From Cyclina sinensis (Eukaryota; Mollusca; Bivalvia; Venerida; Veneridae): a stretch of DNA of 64,000 bases. The notes under the pieces were generated by a model that was given only the letters and a program-made list of their open reading frames with translations, was not told where the DNA came from and did no database searches. The stretch covers positions 5,636,206-5,700,205 of the forward strand of contig JAAONU010000018.1 in NCBI GenBank assembly GCA_012932295.1, read 5' to 3'. Below are positions 50,947-63,429 of this stretch, piece after piece; within the stretch, counting starts at the first letter, position 1; the number at the start of each line of letters is the position of its first letter. The position numbers and the translations under genes are program-made.

Positions 50947-51122
50947 TTGTTATGGTCTCATGCACACCTTCAATAATTGTATAAATACAACCTCTGACAA
51001 CTGTGTCATGCAATCGATTCTTTGGCTCTGTGGTTATAGCATTGGACTGTCACGTGGAAAATTGGAGTTCAAAGTGTATTCTAAGATGCACTGCATCTTT
51101 CTGTTACAGACTTTCAAGTTGT
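50947..51122 (+). repeat. tRNA-derived SINE, copy 1
   Basis: Head ATAAATACAACCTCTGACAAC, then CGATTCTTTGGCTCTGTGG TTATAGC (A-box region), GGAGTTCAAAG (B-box region) and TAAGATGCACTGCATCTTTC. Same family as 57077 and 57419 in the opposite orientation. Confidence 0.65.
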
Positions 51123-51129
51123 AAGACCA

Positions 51130-52780
51130 TTATAACTTGGTCAAACACATGATCCTTACGTATTTTTGGCATGGCTCAAGCCCATAACCCTCAAGAAATT
51201 ATGACTGAGCACTCTTTGATCTTGTCTATGACCAACATGCCAAAGTTATGAATTTGCTCCACATAAAAGCATAGCAAACTTGAATATTTTCTATCAATTC
51301 AATTATTCAATTCCAAAGTGTTTGCTCTTGGTGAAGCTTGAGGTTTTTGCAGACCATATTAGTGATCAATTGGTCAACTTCAGCACTTCAATAATAATGT
51401 GCTATTTATTAAAGATGCTCTCAGGGAGTTGATATTGAATTCAAAGCTAACTCAATATTAGTACAGCTTTCAATGCCAATGTGACATTTATGGAGAGAGA
51501 CCAGCCTCCAATCCCAACTGACTTTTTCTGATTGACAGTATAACGAAAGAACAAATTAAAAGGTTAAGTCTTCATTTTCCAAGGCTATGCATGCACAGTT
51601 TCTACTTCTGTAGGTTTATATATTTATTACTGTGCTTTACAATCTGTGTTCAGTTTTCATTGTGTAAATCTGGAGATAACAAGATGTTTTGACAAACTAA
51701 ACAATAATTCGTAATGGAGTGGATAAAAAACTGAAGAATAAATGAAGGGTAAATGTTATCGCCTCGTTTCCCCTGTCAAGCATGCGCCATATTTGATATT
51801 TGTAAACAAGTAACAGCTGAAAATAGAAAAAAAGTTATCCAAGGCTGCTTTTCAGTAATTCACACCACAGAATTTCGAGATGTACCTAAAATTACCATTG
51901 GTCATCTTAAACCCTGAAACATTTGTAAATCATGGGGAACAATACAGCATCTTTTGACAGACGTTACTATTTAGGCCACTGTACATAGTTTTCAGCTAGG
52001 TTATAATGGAACAGTCCATTGACTGTACCTCAAAGGCATGTACATAAATTTCTATGTTAATCAAACTTTTCCCGCTTTTCATCTTTTGCCACTATTTTCA
52101 CCATTCATAGGGCCCTAGTGTTGGGAAAAAAACAAACATATTTACCTCAGCAAGGAAAAGAAAACTCATTTGACCTATGATAAACTATCTTTATCAAATA
52201 GCTAAGGATTTACTTTACTTTTATCAATCAATCAGTCCAATTTCAATGGTGCTCCTTAAGGAAAAATAAAGTAGGTCAAGTTTAGTTTAGACTCATTATT
52301 TTACATTGATTTTGATACAAGTTCTTACAACTTAGATTTATCATGCTCGATGACTGTTTCCTAAGTTCCATACCAGTATTTGCACAGCGTGGAGGAATGT
52401 GAATATCATAAACAGGTCAAGGTAAACATCATCCGATGGTGAAGCCAAAATCTACCTGTATGCAAAACTGAACTTACAAACTTTCATAAAAGAAGTCGGT
52501 CAACAGGTAAAGTTCACATGAAGGTCAACGAAACAAGTTAAATATGTGAACATGAAGGTTCCTCCAGATATTGCTTAGCTGATTTTTAGTTTATCCATAT
52601 TAGTCTATTTAAAACTACTGACCCCTTTACCATAGTCACTTTTGACCCTAGGGGGATAATTTGAACAAATTTACAATGTTATTTCCAAATTTCCATGTAC
52701 TGAGCTTCATCATTTTCTAGAACAAAAATTACATAAACTACATAAGTTAAATAAAAGACCACAACACAATTAAGTCTCTT
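51130..52780. other. Intergenic, nothing recognised
   Basis: AT-rich, stops in all frames, no recognised element. Confidence 0.4.
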
Positions 52781-52783
52781 TAA

Positions 52784-53398
52784 AACAAGAGCACCGCTGG
52801 GCAGACCATTATATGCCCAAAGGGTGTTTTTTCTAAGTATGATGTATTTGTGATATAAGGGACAAAACCTTAGGCTTTAAAATTAAATGATTTGGTTTAA
52901 ATTTTGATTTTTTTTACCTTTGACCTACAGACGCCAAAATCAGTAGGGGTCATTCATTCAATATGTACAACCATTACATGAATTTTAAACTGTCTATAAA
53001 AAATGGTTGTCCAGTTACAGAGTGTAAATAATTCTAAACATTTATGTCATTGTGACCCTGACCTTTGACCTACTGACCCCAAAATGTATAGGGTCATCCA
53101 CTTAATGTGTGTAATCATGATATAAAGTTTGAAGTCTCTATAACAAATGATTGTCAAGTTACATGGTGGAAATGGTTTTCAATGTTAAGGTCTATGTGAC
53201 CTTGACCTTTGAGTTACTGACTCCAAAATCAATAGAGGTCATCCACTCAATGTGGGTAATGATCACATCAAGGTAAAAGACTGTAGGCTAAAGAGTACTC
53301 AAGTTATCCTCCAGAAACCAAATTGCTAACGGAAGTACGAACAGACAGACGGACAACGTGGACCATAACCAAATATGCCCCCTTCGGGCATATAAAAA
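52784..53398 (-). mobile_element. Helitron-like HINE-type element, TATATGCCC family
   Basis: Left AACAAGAGCACCGCTGG; TATATGCCC (52810-52818) is complementary to GGGCATATA (53386-53394). About three internal units share TGTGACCTTGACCTTTGA and ACCCCAAAATxxATAGGG. The tail is ACAGACAGACGGACAAC. Confidence 0.7.
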
Positions 53399-54550
53399 CA
53401 AGAGATGTTTGTAAAACATATATACCCCCAAAAGTGCCTTGTTGTTGGTTGTAGTAAACCAGTTATAGCCATGCTTTGAATGAAGGGCAGACTGTGACTC
53501 ATAAGGTGTGTTCATGAATACAGTGCCCCTTACTTTTGACCCCAAGAAATAGCAGTATTGTACTGGTCAAGACCAACCTGCCTTTGAAACTTTAGGAGGC
53601 TAGGCCTAAGCATTCTATACTGATCCTAAATCATTTTGGTATTCAAGGTGGCCTTAACCTTTGTTCTAGTGACCCAAAATACAATAGGGGCCATCTACTG
53701 GTCAAGATAAAATAAAAACCTATCAAGTTTGAGGAGCTTAAGCCCAAGTGTTCTCGAGACACTGATCATAATGATTTTGCTGTTCAATGTCAGTGTAACC
53801 TTGACCATGTGAGCAAGTACAAATACTGATAAACAAATGGGGGGGGGGGGGAGGTGGGTGCAGGGGAACCTACCACTCCCATGAAAGTAAACAGTTAAGT
53901 TTTCCCATTAGAATTGTTTTCCTATATAAGTCTATGCAAACCCAAGTGACTACTACGATGGGGCTAATTCTGACCCCAGGGACATAATATGAATGATCTT
54001 TGTAGAGGTCAACTAGAGGATGCCTCATAATGAAATACAAAACTCTGTGTCAAGTGGTTTTAGAGAAGAACATATTTAAAGTTTTTCCTATATAATTATT
54101 TACTTACCCCGGGTTGGGCATGATTTGAAACAACTTGGTAGAGGTCCTCTTGACAATGCTACACACCAAATATCAAAACTCTAAGCCTTATGGTTTATGA
54201 GTAATCAGCTACATAAAAGTTTTTACACACTGCTGCTGTGACTCAGTGACCATTATGGCTCAACTTTTTTCTTCGAAAAATAAATAGCTAAAAACCATTA
54301 AGAGTCATCTACTTGTCAAGCGTAAAAAGTCTGAGGAACATGTGCTGAATTATTCTACAGACATTAATTGGAAACGATTATGCTGCTCAATGTCAATGTG
54401 GCCTTGACTTTTGATTCGTGAACCTAAGAACTTTGGTTGAAGCGTTCTCCAGATATTAAAAAGAGTGTCTAATGACATACCAACTGACAGACAGACCAGC
54501 GGAAATGTGCAAAGCTGTATGGCCCCTTATCTTCCATGGGGAGAATAAAA
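53399..54550 (-). mobile_element. Helitron-like element, composite
   Basis: Starts directly after the previous element. Left AACAAGAGATGTTTG with hairpin ATGTTTGTAAAACAT at 53405-53419. The tail is ACAGACAGACCAGCGGAAATG and TGGGGAGAATAAAAAG. Mixed internal units (GACCTTGACC and AAGTTTTTCCTATATAA types) and a 12-G run at 53841-53852. Confidence 0.55.
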
Positions 54551-54559
54551 AGTGACCAA

Positions 54560-54860
54560 TGGGACTGAGCCCAATCTGATCCTAGGGTCCTCATTAGAAC
54601 AATACTGGTAGAGGTCTTCTAAACAAGACTTTACACCAAATATCTAAACTCAAGGGCCTGCAGTTTCAAAAATGAAGATTTTTAAAGTTTTTCTTATATA
54701 ATTATAAATATGTAAACAAGCAATGACCCATGGCAGGGGCTATTAGTGATCCCATGGACATCGAAATATGGACATAATTTGAACAATCTTGGTCGAGGTG
54801 TACTAAACAAAGCTGCACAGCAAATATAAAGACTCCAGGCCTTGTGAAGAAAGGACATTG
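54560..54860 (-). repeat. Internal units of a Helitron-like element, no ends
   Basis: GAACAATACTGGTAGAGGTC and AAATGAAGATTTTTAAAGTT units as in the elements at 18.9 and 22.4 kb. Confidence 0.5.
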
Positions 54861-55489
54861 AAATAATCTTGAAATTGACTCCACGTATTTTGAACAAATG
54901 ATTTCTCATGATTAATATCTGAAAAGTTCAACTTACAGAGCAGAATATGAAATACTAGCATGCTGCAGAGAAACATGACATGCAAAACTTCTTCGTTTTC
55001 ATTTAAATACCAAACATTCAAAGGGAGATAACTGTTGTCCTGTTGTCCAAATAATTGTTCTAAAGTAGGTTGAATATCATGCAAAATGCTTAAATGGATA
55101 TTATTATCCGATATCTCCTTTCCAAAAAAACTGACAAATGTAAAATATTAATCCTATCACTTGGTCTGTTTTTTGCAGGCGAAATATTTTAGTTAATAAG
55201 TAAAAGCATCACTGATTTAAACATTTCATGATAATAGATATACTGAGATACAATTTTGTAAGCTAACATAGGTCTCTGATGTTGTAACGGTAATGTCAGT
55301 AAAACAGTAACATTGTAACTGCAATTCAAAGTCAGTTAACTTCTAGTGAATAAAACGATGGAAAACTTTCTCCCTCTGGGCTTCACACTCTTTCAATAGG
55401 TGCAGAGAAAAAATGGCACAGAGTTATTATTTTAGCTCAAATCATCATTATATGGTTTACAATAATAGAAATATTTGTAACTAATCCTT

Positions 55490-56095
55490 GATACATGTAC
55501 ATTGTTGCTTTCTATAAAGAAAATGATGAATACAGTCTTGCTGAACTAAGGTCTGCCAAACTTGCTTGCAAACTAAAAAGTAACTTGTGTATTTTAGGAG
55601 ATTTTGAACTTTCCAAAACTAACCCAACGGATTCGGATTCTGACTGTTTACAGATAAATGACTCCTTCATAGATTTAATCAAATGACTTTTCTTTTCAAA
55701 AATCATAGACTGTATCACTTAGCACAGAAATACATGACACCTGTTGATCACAACCATTGTCAGTAAAGTTAGCTGTCTAGATAACAATGTTGTTAAAGCT
55801 GCAGTTAATATAAAACCCAGATTAGATAAACAAATATCACACAAGGTGTTCTTATATAGGAAAGCAGAACGGTAGGCATTTCAAATGAAAATAGTGGTGA
55901 TAAAAGTGTAGAAAATCTCTGAATCAGTTTTAAAAATGTCATTCACACAGGTATTGATAAATTTATGAAAGAAGTCACAAAAATATCATTACCTAGTGCA
56001 AAACACACACATTTCAAAAAGGCTAACTAGTCACAGCGATAAACTGCTTATAAAATTTTTGAACAGATTTTGTACACTTTTTTATCATGTAAAGA
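55490..56095 (+). pseudogene. Decayed LINE endonuclease-region fragment
   Basis: The frame from about 55495 gives YIVAFYKENDEYSLAELRSA and LCILGDFELS, the GDFN-type endonuclease motif of jockey/CR1-like LINEs. After stops and frameshifts, pieces such as TPVDHNHC, WISFKNVIHTGIDKFMKEV (a linker-like stretch near 55925-55985) remain to about 56095. It is on the same strand as the RT fragment at 58414 and may be from the same or a separate insertion. Confidence 0.55.
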
Positions 56096-56250
56096 TTCAA
56101 TATTTTGGGTAATCAATACTCACTTGATAAAAAGATATTTGCAGCTATGCCTGAATTTATCATTTATGTACATGTAAATGGCATTTGATACTTTTGATTA
56201 ACATAGTCTGACACAGCAGGTGGGCCACACAACATCAAACCCTAGTTCTA

Positions 56251-56680
56251 AACAAGAGGGCCATGATGGCCCTTGATCGCTCACCTGAATACTTTGCCTC
56301 TGCATCTGCTGTTGAGCAAACATCAGAAGCTATTTTAAGGTTCTCCCTATATAAATCTATATGAATTTGCGTGACCCCTAGGGTAGAGCTAATGCTCAAT
56401 GCTAAAATCTTAGCCCTTCGCTTTGTTGTTCCAGACAAGAAGATTTTTTTTATGGTTTTCCCTATAAAAGTCTATGTAAAATCAAGTGACTTCAGGGGTA
56501 CAGCCAATTTGGCCCAAGGGTCATAATCCAAACAGATTGGTAGAAGACCTGTAGCTGATGCTCTATGCAAAATATCTAAGTTAGGCTTTGTGGTTTTAGA
56601 CCAGAAGATTTTACAATGTTTTTCCTATGTAAGCCTATGTAAAATCAATAGACACCCAGGCATGGCTCAACAAATTCACT
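56251..56680 (-). mobile_element. Truncated Helitron-like element (left end)
   Basis: AACAAGAGGGCCATGATGG and CGCTCACCTGA at 56278-56288, then about two and a half units; the right end is missing. Confidence 0.65.
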
Positions 56681-57076
56681 CATCTGCTTGTAATTACGAG
56701 TAGAAATTGACTCCAGGCGAGTTGGTCTTCCTGCAGCACTCATCCTGCAGGATGAGTGGGATTTCTAGCGAAATTAATTAAATTTCAAATTTCAAACACA
56801 CATAAAACAGAACATAATAACAATAATAATAATAATAATTTCCATATTCGATGTGAAAACTGGATGTTGATTTATTGCATACAACGCTAACATCTGTCTT
56901 GTTCATTATGATGGCACAAGCTAAAAGCTCGCTGCAGAGACTCCAGTATGTACCACACACACCAAACTTTACTACTATACAAAAAGACATCCATTCGTCT
57001 TAGACAATATCCTACAAAATACTACATAGCTGGTAACCTCCTTATCTACAGACCCCTTCTTATGAACAAGGAAGTC

Positions 57077-57262
57077 AGTAACAGAAAGATGCAATGCATC
57101 TTAGAAGACACCACCAAGAGTCTGAGAGGGATTCGAACTCTGATCTTAGTGCATCAAAGGCCAACACTCTAACCACTGAGCCAAAGAATCGATTCCCTAA
57201 TGCAGTTGTCAGAGGTTGTATTTATACAATTATAGAAAGGTATGCAATAGACTGTAACACAT
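57077..57262 (-). repeat. tRNA-derived SINE, copy 2
   Basis: Minus strand: GGCTCAGTGGTTAGAGTGTT (A box, 57163-57182), GAGTTCGAATCCCTC (B box, 57126-57140), body AAGATGCATTGCATCTTTC and head ATAAATACAACCTCTGACAAC. A and B boxes are intact-looking. Confidence 0.75.
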
Positions 57263-57418
57263 CCCCTCTTGAGAAAGTCATCATTTATGATGACAAATGT
57301 TGCTGTGTATTTTTAGATCAGAAGATCAGACAGAAATCTTGAAAGATTCTTTTTTACTTAATTTTTATAACCAAGTCTAGGAGAGGACATCCTAGATGAG
57401 TCCCCATCTTACAAACAA

Positions 57419-57604
57419 GAAACGCCGTAACAGGAAGATGTAATGCATCTTAGGAGACACCACACAGAACAGGACTCTAACTCTTATCTTAGTGCATCGA
57501 AGACCAATGTCTAACCACTAAGCCAAAGAATGGATTCCCTATGCAGTTGTTAGAGGTTGTATTTATACAATTGAAGGAAGGTATGCACAAGACCATAACA
57601 CCCT
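57419..57604 (-). repeat. tRNA-derived SINE, copy 3
   Basis: Same layout and orientation as copy 2, about 340 bp away, but with a damaged B box (AGAGTTAGAGTCC). The two copies share head and body. Confidence 0.7.
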
Positions 57605-58086
57605 GCAAGATTCAGAAAGTATATGCATCTGCATTGATTTAGACAGTCCTCTTTTTGACACAAGTTACACACCTATCATCTGATCCAAATTCTCACAGAC
57701 ATATTTGGGGTTAATTTTATTCTCCTTATGTACAGATTCACCCTCCTATCACTTCTCCTTTCTAAATCTTTTGCACTGATGCAAAGTTGCTATTAATACT
57801 TGATAAAGGGTTCAGAAATCTATATAGATTGTGTCAACAAGCGTATGCTAATTCTTTTTTCATATTTACTGAAACTTAAAATCAATAAGGGCTTCTCTCA
57901 TGAACTTAAGTGGAAAAGTAATTTTTCAAAGTTCCAAGTTACACAGATTGAGAAAGACATACCAATGGAAGTATTGTAGATATTACTTTGTTTTCTTCTC
58001 TTGTTTTTTTCGAGACCAGATATAGAGTGAAATTATATATGAATGTCATATGAAGCTGAAGACAGCACCTAGTGTTTTTTCTACAA

Positions 58087-58300
58087 TTAACCCTTAACCT
58101 GCTGGAACCGAAAGTGATTAGCCTTTGCCACCAGTATAGAGCCAGGCCTGCCTGCACATCCGTGCAGTCTGACCAGGCTCTATACTGTTGGTAGCTCCAT
58201 TTTTGTATTTTAATATTGAAATCCCTTTAACTTTGAATGGACTGTTTCAAATTCAAACCTGGGCAAATCCATTACAAAATTTCAGCAAGTTCAGGGTTAA
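58087..58300. mobile_element. TTAACCCT-family element, 214 bp
   Basis: Ends TTAACCCTTA (58087) and TCAGGGTTAA (58300), inverted over eight bases. It contains the family core CTGCACATCCGTGCAGTCTG. Confidence 0.7.
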
Positions 58301-58413
58301 TAATTGTATGCATATTTCACTTATGCCACAGGAATCATAAGAAGAAAAAGAGCATTATCTACAGTACTTCTAAATGTATTGTCTGGACTCATTAGTGATG
58401 TAACAATAATCAA

Positions 58414-59208
58414 GTGCGTCTATTTGCCGACGACACCATAGTTTATTTAACAATTAAATCACAAGCATCTGCACAAACCTTACAAAATGATTTGCACAAC
58501 CTTGAAATATGGGAAAAAGAATGGTCAATGGAATTCAACCCTGACAAGTGTGAAGTACTCAGAATACACAGGAAAAAGAAACCGGTCATCTTTCCTTACA
58601 CCCTACATAACACTAAACTGAAAACCACAGAAAATGCAAAATACTTAGGAGTTACAATAAGTAGCAACCTAAACTGGTCATCCCACATAAACAATATCAC
58701 AAACAAAGCGAAAAACAGCTTAAGGTTCATCAGACGAAACGTCAAAACACAAAACAAACAACTCAAAGAAGCAGCATACAAAACATATGTAAGACCACAG
58801 GTTGAATACTGCTCAACCATATGGCATCCATGGCAAAAATATCTCACACACAGAATAGAAATGGTCCAGAGGTCAGCTGCAAGGTACGTTCATAATGATT
58901 ACCACTATACAAGCAGTGTAACAAACATGATCAAAGAACTAAAATGGTCAACTTTAGAACAAAGGCGAAACCATGCCAGCCTGGTCATGCTACACAAAAT
59001 AAAAAACAATCAGGTCAACGTTGATCACAATCATCTTACAAACACAAGAAACAGCAAATTCCTCATTCCACAATCAAAAACACAACATCACATGAACTCA
59101 TTCTTCCCAAGGACTATACGACTCTGGAACGAATTACCGACCGAGATTAAGGCTACCCCAACTGTGCCAGCTTTTATCAGTGGACTAAACAAGTTTTATA
59201 GATTTTAA
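58414..59208 (+). pseudogene. 5'-truncated LINE, C-terminal half of reverse transcriptase
   Basis: A 264-residue open frame starts at the catalytic motif RLFADDTIVYL and runs through WEKEWSMEFNPDKCEVLRI, LGVTISSNLNWSSHI, AAYKTYVRPQVEYCSTIWHP, VQRSAARYV and WNELPTEI to a natural stop. That order is the end of jockey/CR1-type RT proteins. A stop lies just upstream (TGA at about 58395), so the fingers domain and endonuclease are missing and it cannot move by itself. The 3' flank has a short TTGAAG repeat (about 59341). Confidence 0.85.
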
Positions 59209-59553
59209 AGTACTTAAAATAAATGTTTAAGTAAGATCTTCAGTTAAATCTTGTTTTCTTTGTTATTAACTTTTATAATTTTAAATGTTCCTGACACGTG
59301 CCTGCCTAGTATAGTCAGTATTGACTTTTGGCAGTATTAAGTTGAAGTTGAAGTTAAATCAAATAATCATTAGTGGCCGTGTATAGTCAGCAACTATTGA
59401 TTTTCATTTCTGAGAATCTATGACACCAGGTGGCAAGGGTTGTTGCTCCTACACATTATAAACACATTGTATAACTGGATAAATTAGTGATTCAGTAATA
59501 CTGAGTTTGTTTCACCCAAACAGTATTTGTTGTGATAATACTGAACCATCAGG

Positions 59554-61246
59554 GTGAAACCAGGGCTTTAATTTACAGGGAATGGACACTCCTTATCTAT
59601 CGAATGAATAACCAAAATATGATGTCGCGAGTTCACCTGTATATCCTGTAACGGAAAATCGTTCGATAATGAGTTATCTATCGTTAGTTAGCGGTAAATT
59701 GGTATGCAACGCTCGCACCTAGTTTACAAAAACATCCGTTTTTTTGTCAATAATTATCTGATTTTCAAAATTTAAAATTTGTAAGAAAGAAGAAACATTG
59801 ATCTTTTATGACATCTATTTTTTATTTCAACAACGGAAGTGTTTGTTCCAAGCCGACGAGTAAAAAACGGCAACCCAATACTTTTTACGTCTTTTTTTTG
59901 TAATTATCTATCGTTAGTTAGCGGTAAATTGGCATGCAATACATGCATCTAGTTTACAAAAACATCCGTATTTTTGTCAACAATGGGCTGATTTTCAAAA
60001 TTTTAAATTTGTAAGAAAGAAGAAACATTGACCTCTTATAATATCTATTTCTTATTTCAACTAAGGAATTGGCTGTTCCAAGCCGACGAGTAAAAGACGA
60101 CAACTCAATACCTTTTTCTTTTGGTAAAAATCTTGTCTCGATTTGATGAAAAAAATGTTCACGTGTCTACAAAAATTGTTTATAACTTCGTCAATATATG
60201 GTATAATTTACTGAAAAAAATATGTCTGGAAATTGTAGACTCAGATTATTTCAAATTATTCAGATTATCTTTACTTGTTTCACAGGTTGAGGCTTTCATT
60301 TACAAATTGTAACAAGTATATGTAAACTTTTGCATGATAGTTATGTCACAACATCCTGACACTCATAATTATGACAAAGCGATTAATTAATAAATTAATT
60401 AAAAAAAAGCTCTGCCCACTGAGCCAAAAGCACGATCACAATGCTACCCATTGTCCACAAATTTAATTAACCAGCACTTAATTTAAAAAAAAGGAAGAAT
60501 GCAACAAACAACACCAAATTTCAGTGCTAGTAATTTTAAAGAACACTGATCAACCGTGTGTTTAAAATAGCACAATATTTAACCGCCAATTTTGAAGTTA
60601 ATATTCAGAAGAGGTCGGAAACCTTAGATTCAAATGTCAATCTCATCCAAGTAGAGTACGATGCAATTCATGTTAAGTGTTTTAATCGAGTCTGTTTGCA
60701 CTGATACCACCCGAAATTCGTTAAGGTGTTGATCACCGAATAACACTTTTTTCGACAAAATTGCTGTAATTTACGTTGCTTTATTTCATTAACAAACACA
60801 GATACAGCAATAAAATGCATAGTAATGCTCAATCCTATGTCCACTGATTAACTTCCATCTTATGTCAACTCATTTCATAACTCCATTTTTATCTAATACC
60901 CCCCGAAAGTTGACAAGAAAACACGAATTTGTACATACTTTCCGCCATTTTGGAAAACAACGATTACATTTTAGTATTGATTTCATTGTTATTCAAGTAA
61001 AAGCTGCTTCGAAAAATAACAAACAAGATAGTCAAAATATTTATTTCACAATATTTAATTTACAATTCGTTCTGAAATTTCTTAATGTAAGTTCTTTTCA
61101 ACATTTGAGTATATAATTGTGAAAGCAGCAACATGTACCATCCGCCATTGAGGTGTTTTATTGAGATCCGACCGCGCATGCGCGCGACACCATATTATCG
61201 CAATTTTGGAGTGTCCATTCCCTGTAAATTAAAGCCCTGGTGAAAC
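59554..61246. mobile_element. Non-autonomous DNA transposon, perfect 32-bp TIRs, 7-bp target duplication
   Basis: Inverted repeats at 59561-59592 and 61208-61239 are exact reverse complements over 32 bp, starting CAGGGCTTTAATTTACAGGG. GTGAAAC occurs at 59554-59560 and 61240-61246. The interior (1.6 kb) has no transposase: it holds a direct duplication (about 59673-59895 and 59904-60118, period about 231 bp), CCGCCATTTTGG-like motifs near 60943 and a GCGCATGCGCGC run at about 61173. CAGGG ends are common in hAT elements, but hAT normally makes 8-bp duplications, so the superfamily is open. Confidence 0.9.
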
Positions 61247-61249
61247 TTA

Positions 61250-62420
61250 GCTTAAACTTGCTGAAAAGCAGCTCTATATAAAATTCATGGTCATCATTCC
61301 AAATAAGAGAATGATAAATACTCTGATATCTTAGTTCTATCATAATTGTGACTAGCAAACAGGCTGAATCATTTTATCAAGTAAAAAATATAAAAAAGCA
61401 TCTAGTTTAACTATATCCAGAAAAAATATCCGGATACTAATCAACTAAAACAGATAAATCCTTGACGCATCATCGAGTATGGGTTATGTACATTATAATA
61501 ACTTACTACTGTAATTTAACTGGGTTATTATCATTTTCTACTGCATATATGCAGTTGTCATTGCTCATGTTTTGCGTTATTTCAGTTCATAGTTTGCGTT
61601 TCTCGTGAAGTTGGAATGTTACGACTAAATTCCATACTGTCCGTACATACCGTATCGGGTAAAGACGGTCCAATGTCAGGTCTTAGACGGTCAACAATTT
61701 TTCTGATTGTATGTTTATATATTCTATCATAAAGGACTAGAAAATAATGTTTTTTAAGTGTCTCGACCATAAATTTAGGTGGAACGAATTATGCTTAAAA
61801 AGTTGTAGGTCAGATCTGGGACTTACTCTTAATATACGGTCCCTGGTCAGATTGATTTCTCATCAATGATCAGGGTCAATGACATTCCTATATAGGGCCT
61901 ATCATGCATATCAAAAATGTATTAATTTAATTTAATTTTAGAGAGATTCGTGTTAGCCTTTAGCGAATATGGATACCCGAGTGCAGGAATGGGTAAATGA
62001 AAAGTAAAAAATGTCACGTTTTACTTTGTTTTATTTTTACAAAATAGATCTATTAAAACAAGCATCATTTCAAAATTTTTATAGGAAATATGTAACTTTA
62101 TTTCAAAGTATTTACATTTATCCCGAAAAAAAGATGAGCTGATATAAAACATGGATAATTATAAGCGTATGAAAGCATTTAAAGCGGATGCCAAAACAAA
62201 AGAAATAACACAATTTGCTTACGTACAAAACATTACAGTAACAGATTATATATAATGACGACGTCATAAACGGACATTAACAAATACATACTACACAAAA
62301 CAAGTCAGGGAACACCTTTATTTTACTGTGTAAAGGAAGCAGTTTGCAAACAGAAGTTTCTCTACTCGAAAACAATCATCTTTAGAGTCAGAAGCACCAT
62401 CAAAACAACAAGCGTTCGGC
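61250..62420. other. Intergenic, nothing recognised
   Basis: AT-rich, no supported gene or repeat. Confidence 0.4.
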
Positions 62421-62499
62421 GAAATCCATTGCAGGACCGTGGTTTAACTTCATCCAGTGTTATGGAGGTGAAAAATGAAGATCAGCAGAATTTCATAAC

Positions 62500-63326
62500 A
62501 CACACAAACAACACATCAACGTCTCATGGACTGACCAAATGTTTATGGACATGCTGTGGAATGGTTTGCCACTCCAGAGTAAACCAACGACGGAGTTCTC
62601 CGAGATTCTGTGGAGGGGTGATTTTCCCTGATACGACTTTCCCGAATATCCCGAAGTTTTTCAATTGGCGCCATATCTGGGGAGTACAACATTGTTCTGG
62701 CGAAGGATTTCATCCCGATACCTCGCTGTATTGAGGTTACCATCAATAACATAAAGATCAGTCCTTTAGTGATTAGAGAACCCGCCCACTACATCACACT
62801 AACACCACCAAACTGATTTCAGGCGCTCACGTTAAAGTCAGCAAACAGCTCACCTGGGTGCATATACACAAGAATGCGCCCACTATTAATCTGCAATTGG
62901 ACCTTGACTCGTCAGTGAACAAAACAGAAGACAACTGATGACGTGTCCATTGACGATGATAACGTGTCTATGCGTCACTGGCTGTCCTATGTCAACGGGA
63001 GTAAACGTGGCCTGACCGCTGGACGATTTGGACGGATATGCTCCTCTCGACTAGTCGGTTCTGGTTTTCTCATCACTAGCGACGGTGCCAGTAACACAGT
63101 AGCAACCTGACAGATCTTCAACCGATTACACGCAATACAAGGTATTGCACATCTCGCTGTGCAGTGAAACGAGGCGGGATGGGGTTGGGTCCTGACCTCG
63201 GTCTGTCCCGTACTGTTCCTGTTTCCTGATAATCCCGACATGAAGTCTGTTTTTCTTCTGACGAAAGGAAATTTCATAATTGCCATAGCTCTTTCTTCCA
63301 AGATGAGATGACGACGTGGTGGCATG
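62500..63326 (-). pseudogene. Broken Tc1/mariner-type transposase
   Basis: Minus-strand fragments in order: start MPPRRHLILEERAMAI at 63326; GTVRDRPRSGPNP (helix-turn-helix linker); FTDESRSNC (catalytic D region); VIDGNLNTARYRDEILRQNN; SPDMAPIEKLRDI (in place of SPDLNPIEHLWD); IRENHPST; and a TIPQHV-like end near 62530. Several frameshifts and stops separate them. Terminal inverted repeats were not found. Confidence 0.8.
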
Positions 63327-63429
63327 TTCAATACAACTGACTTTCTGTCGAACCATAGTTTTACTGCCAAGCTGTGCATGCAAATTGTGTGACGATGGAG
63401 GTACACGACAATCATTCTAGATATGTATA

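Noticed and set aside
57126..57182. Functional tRNA gene on the minus strand
   Set aside because: A and B boxes are present but the arms do not pair as a tRNA and the sequence recurs with a common body; it is a SINE.
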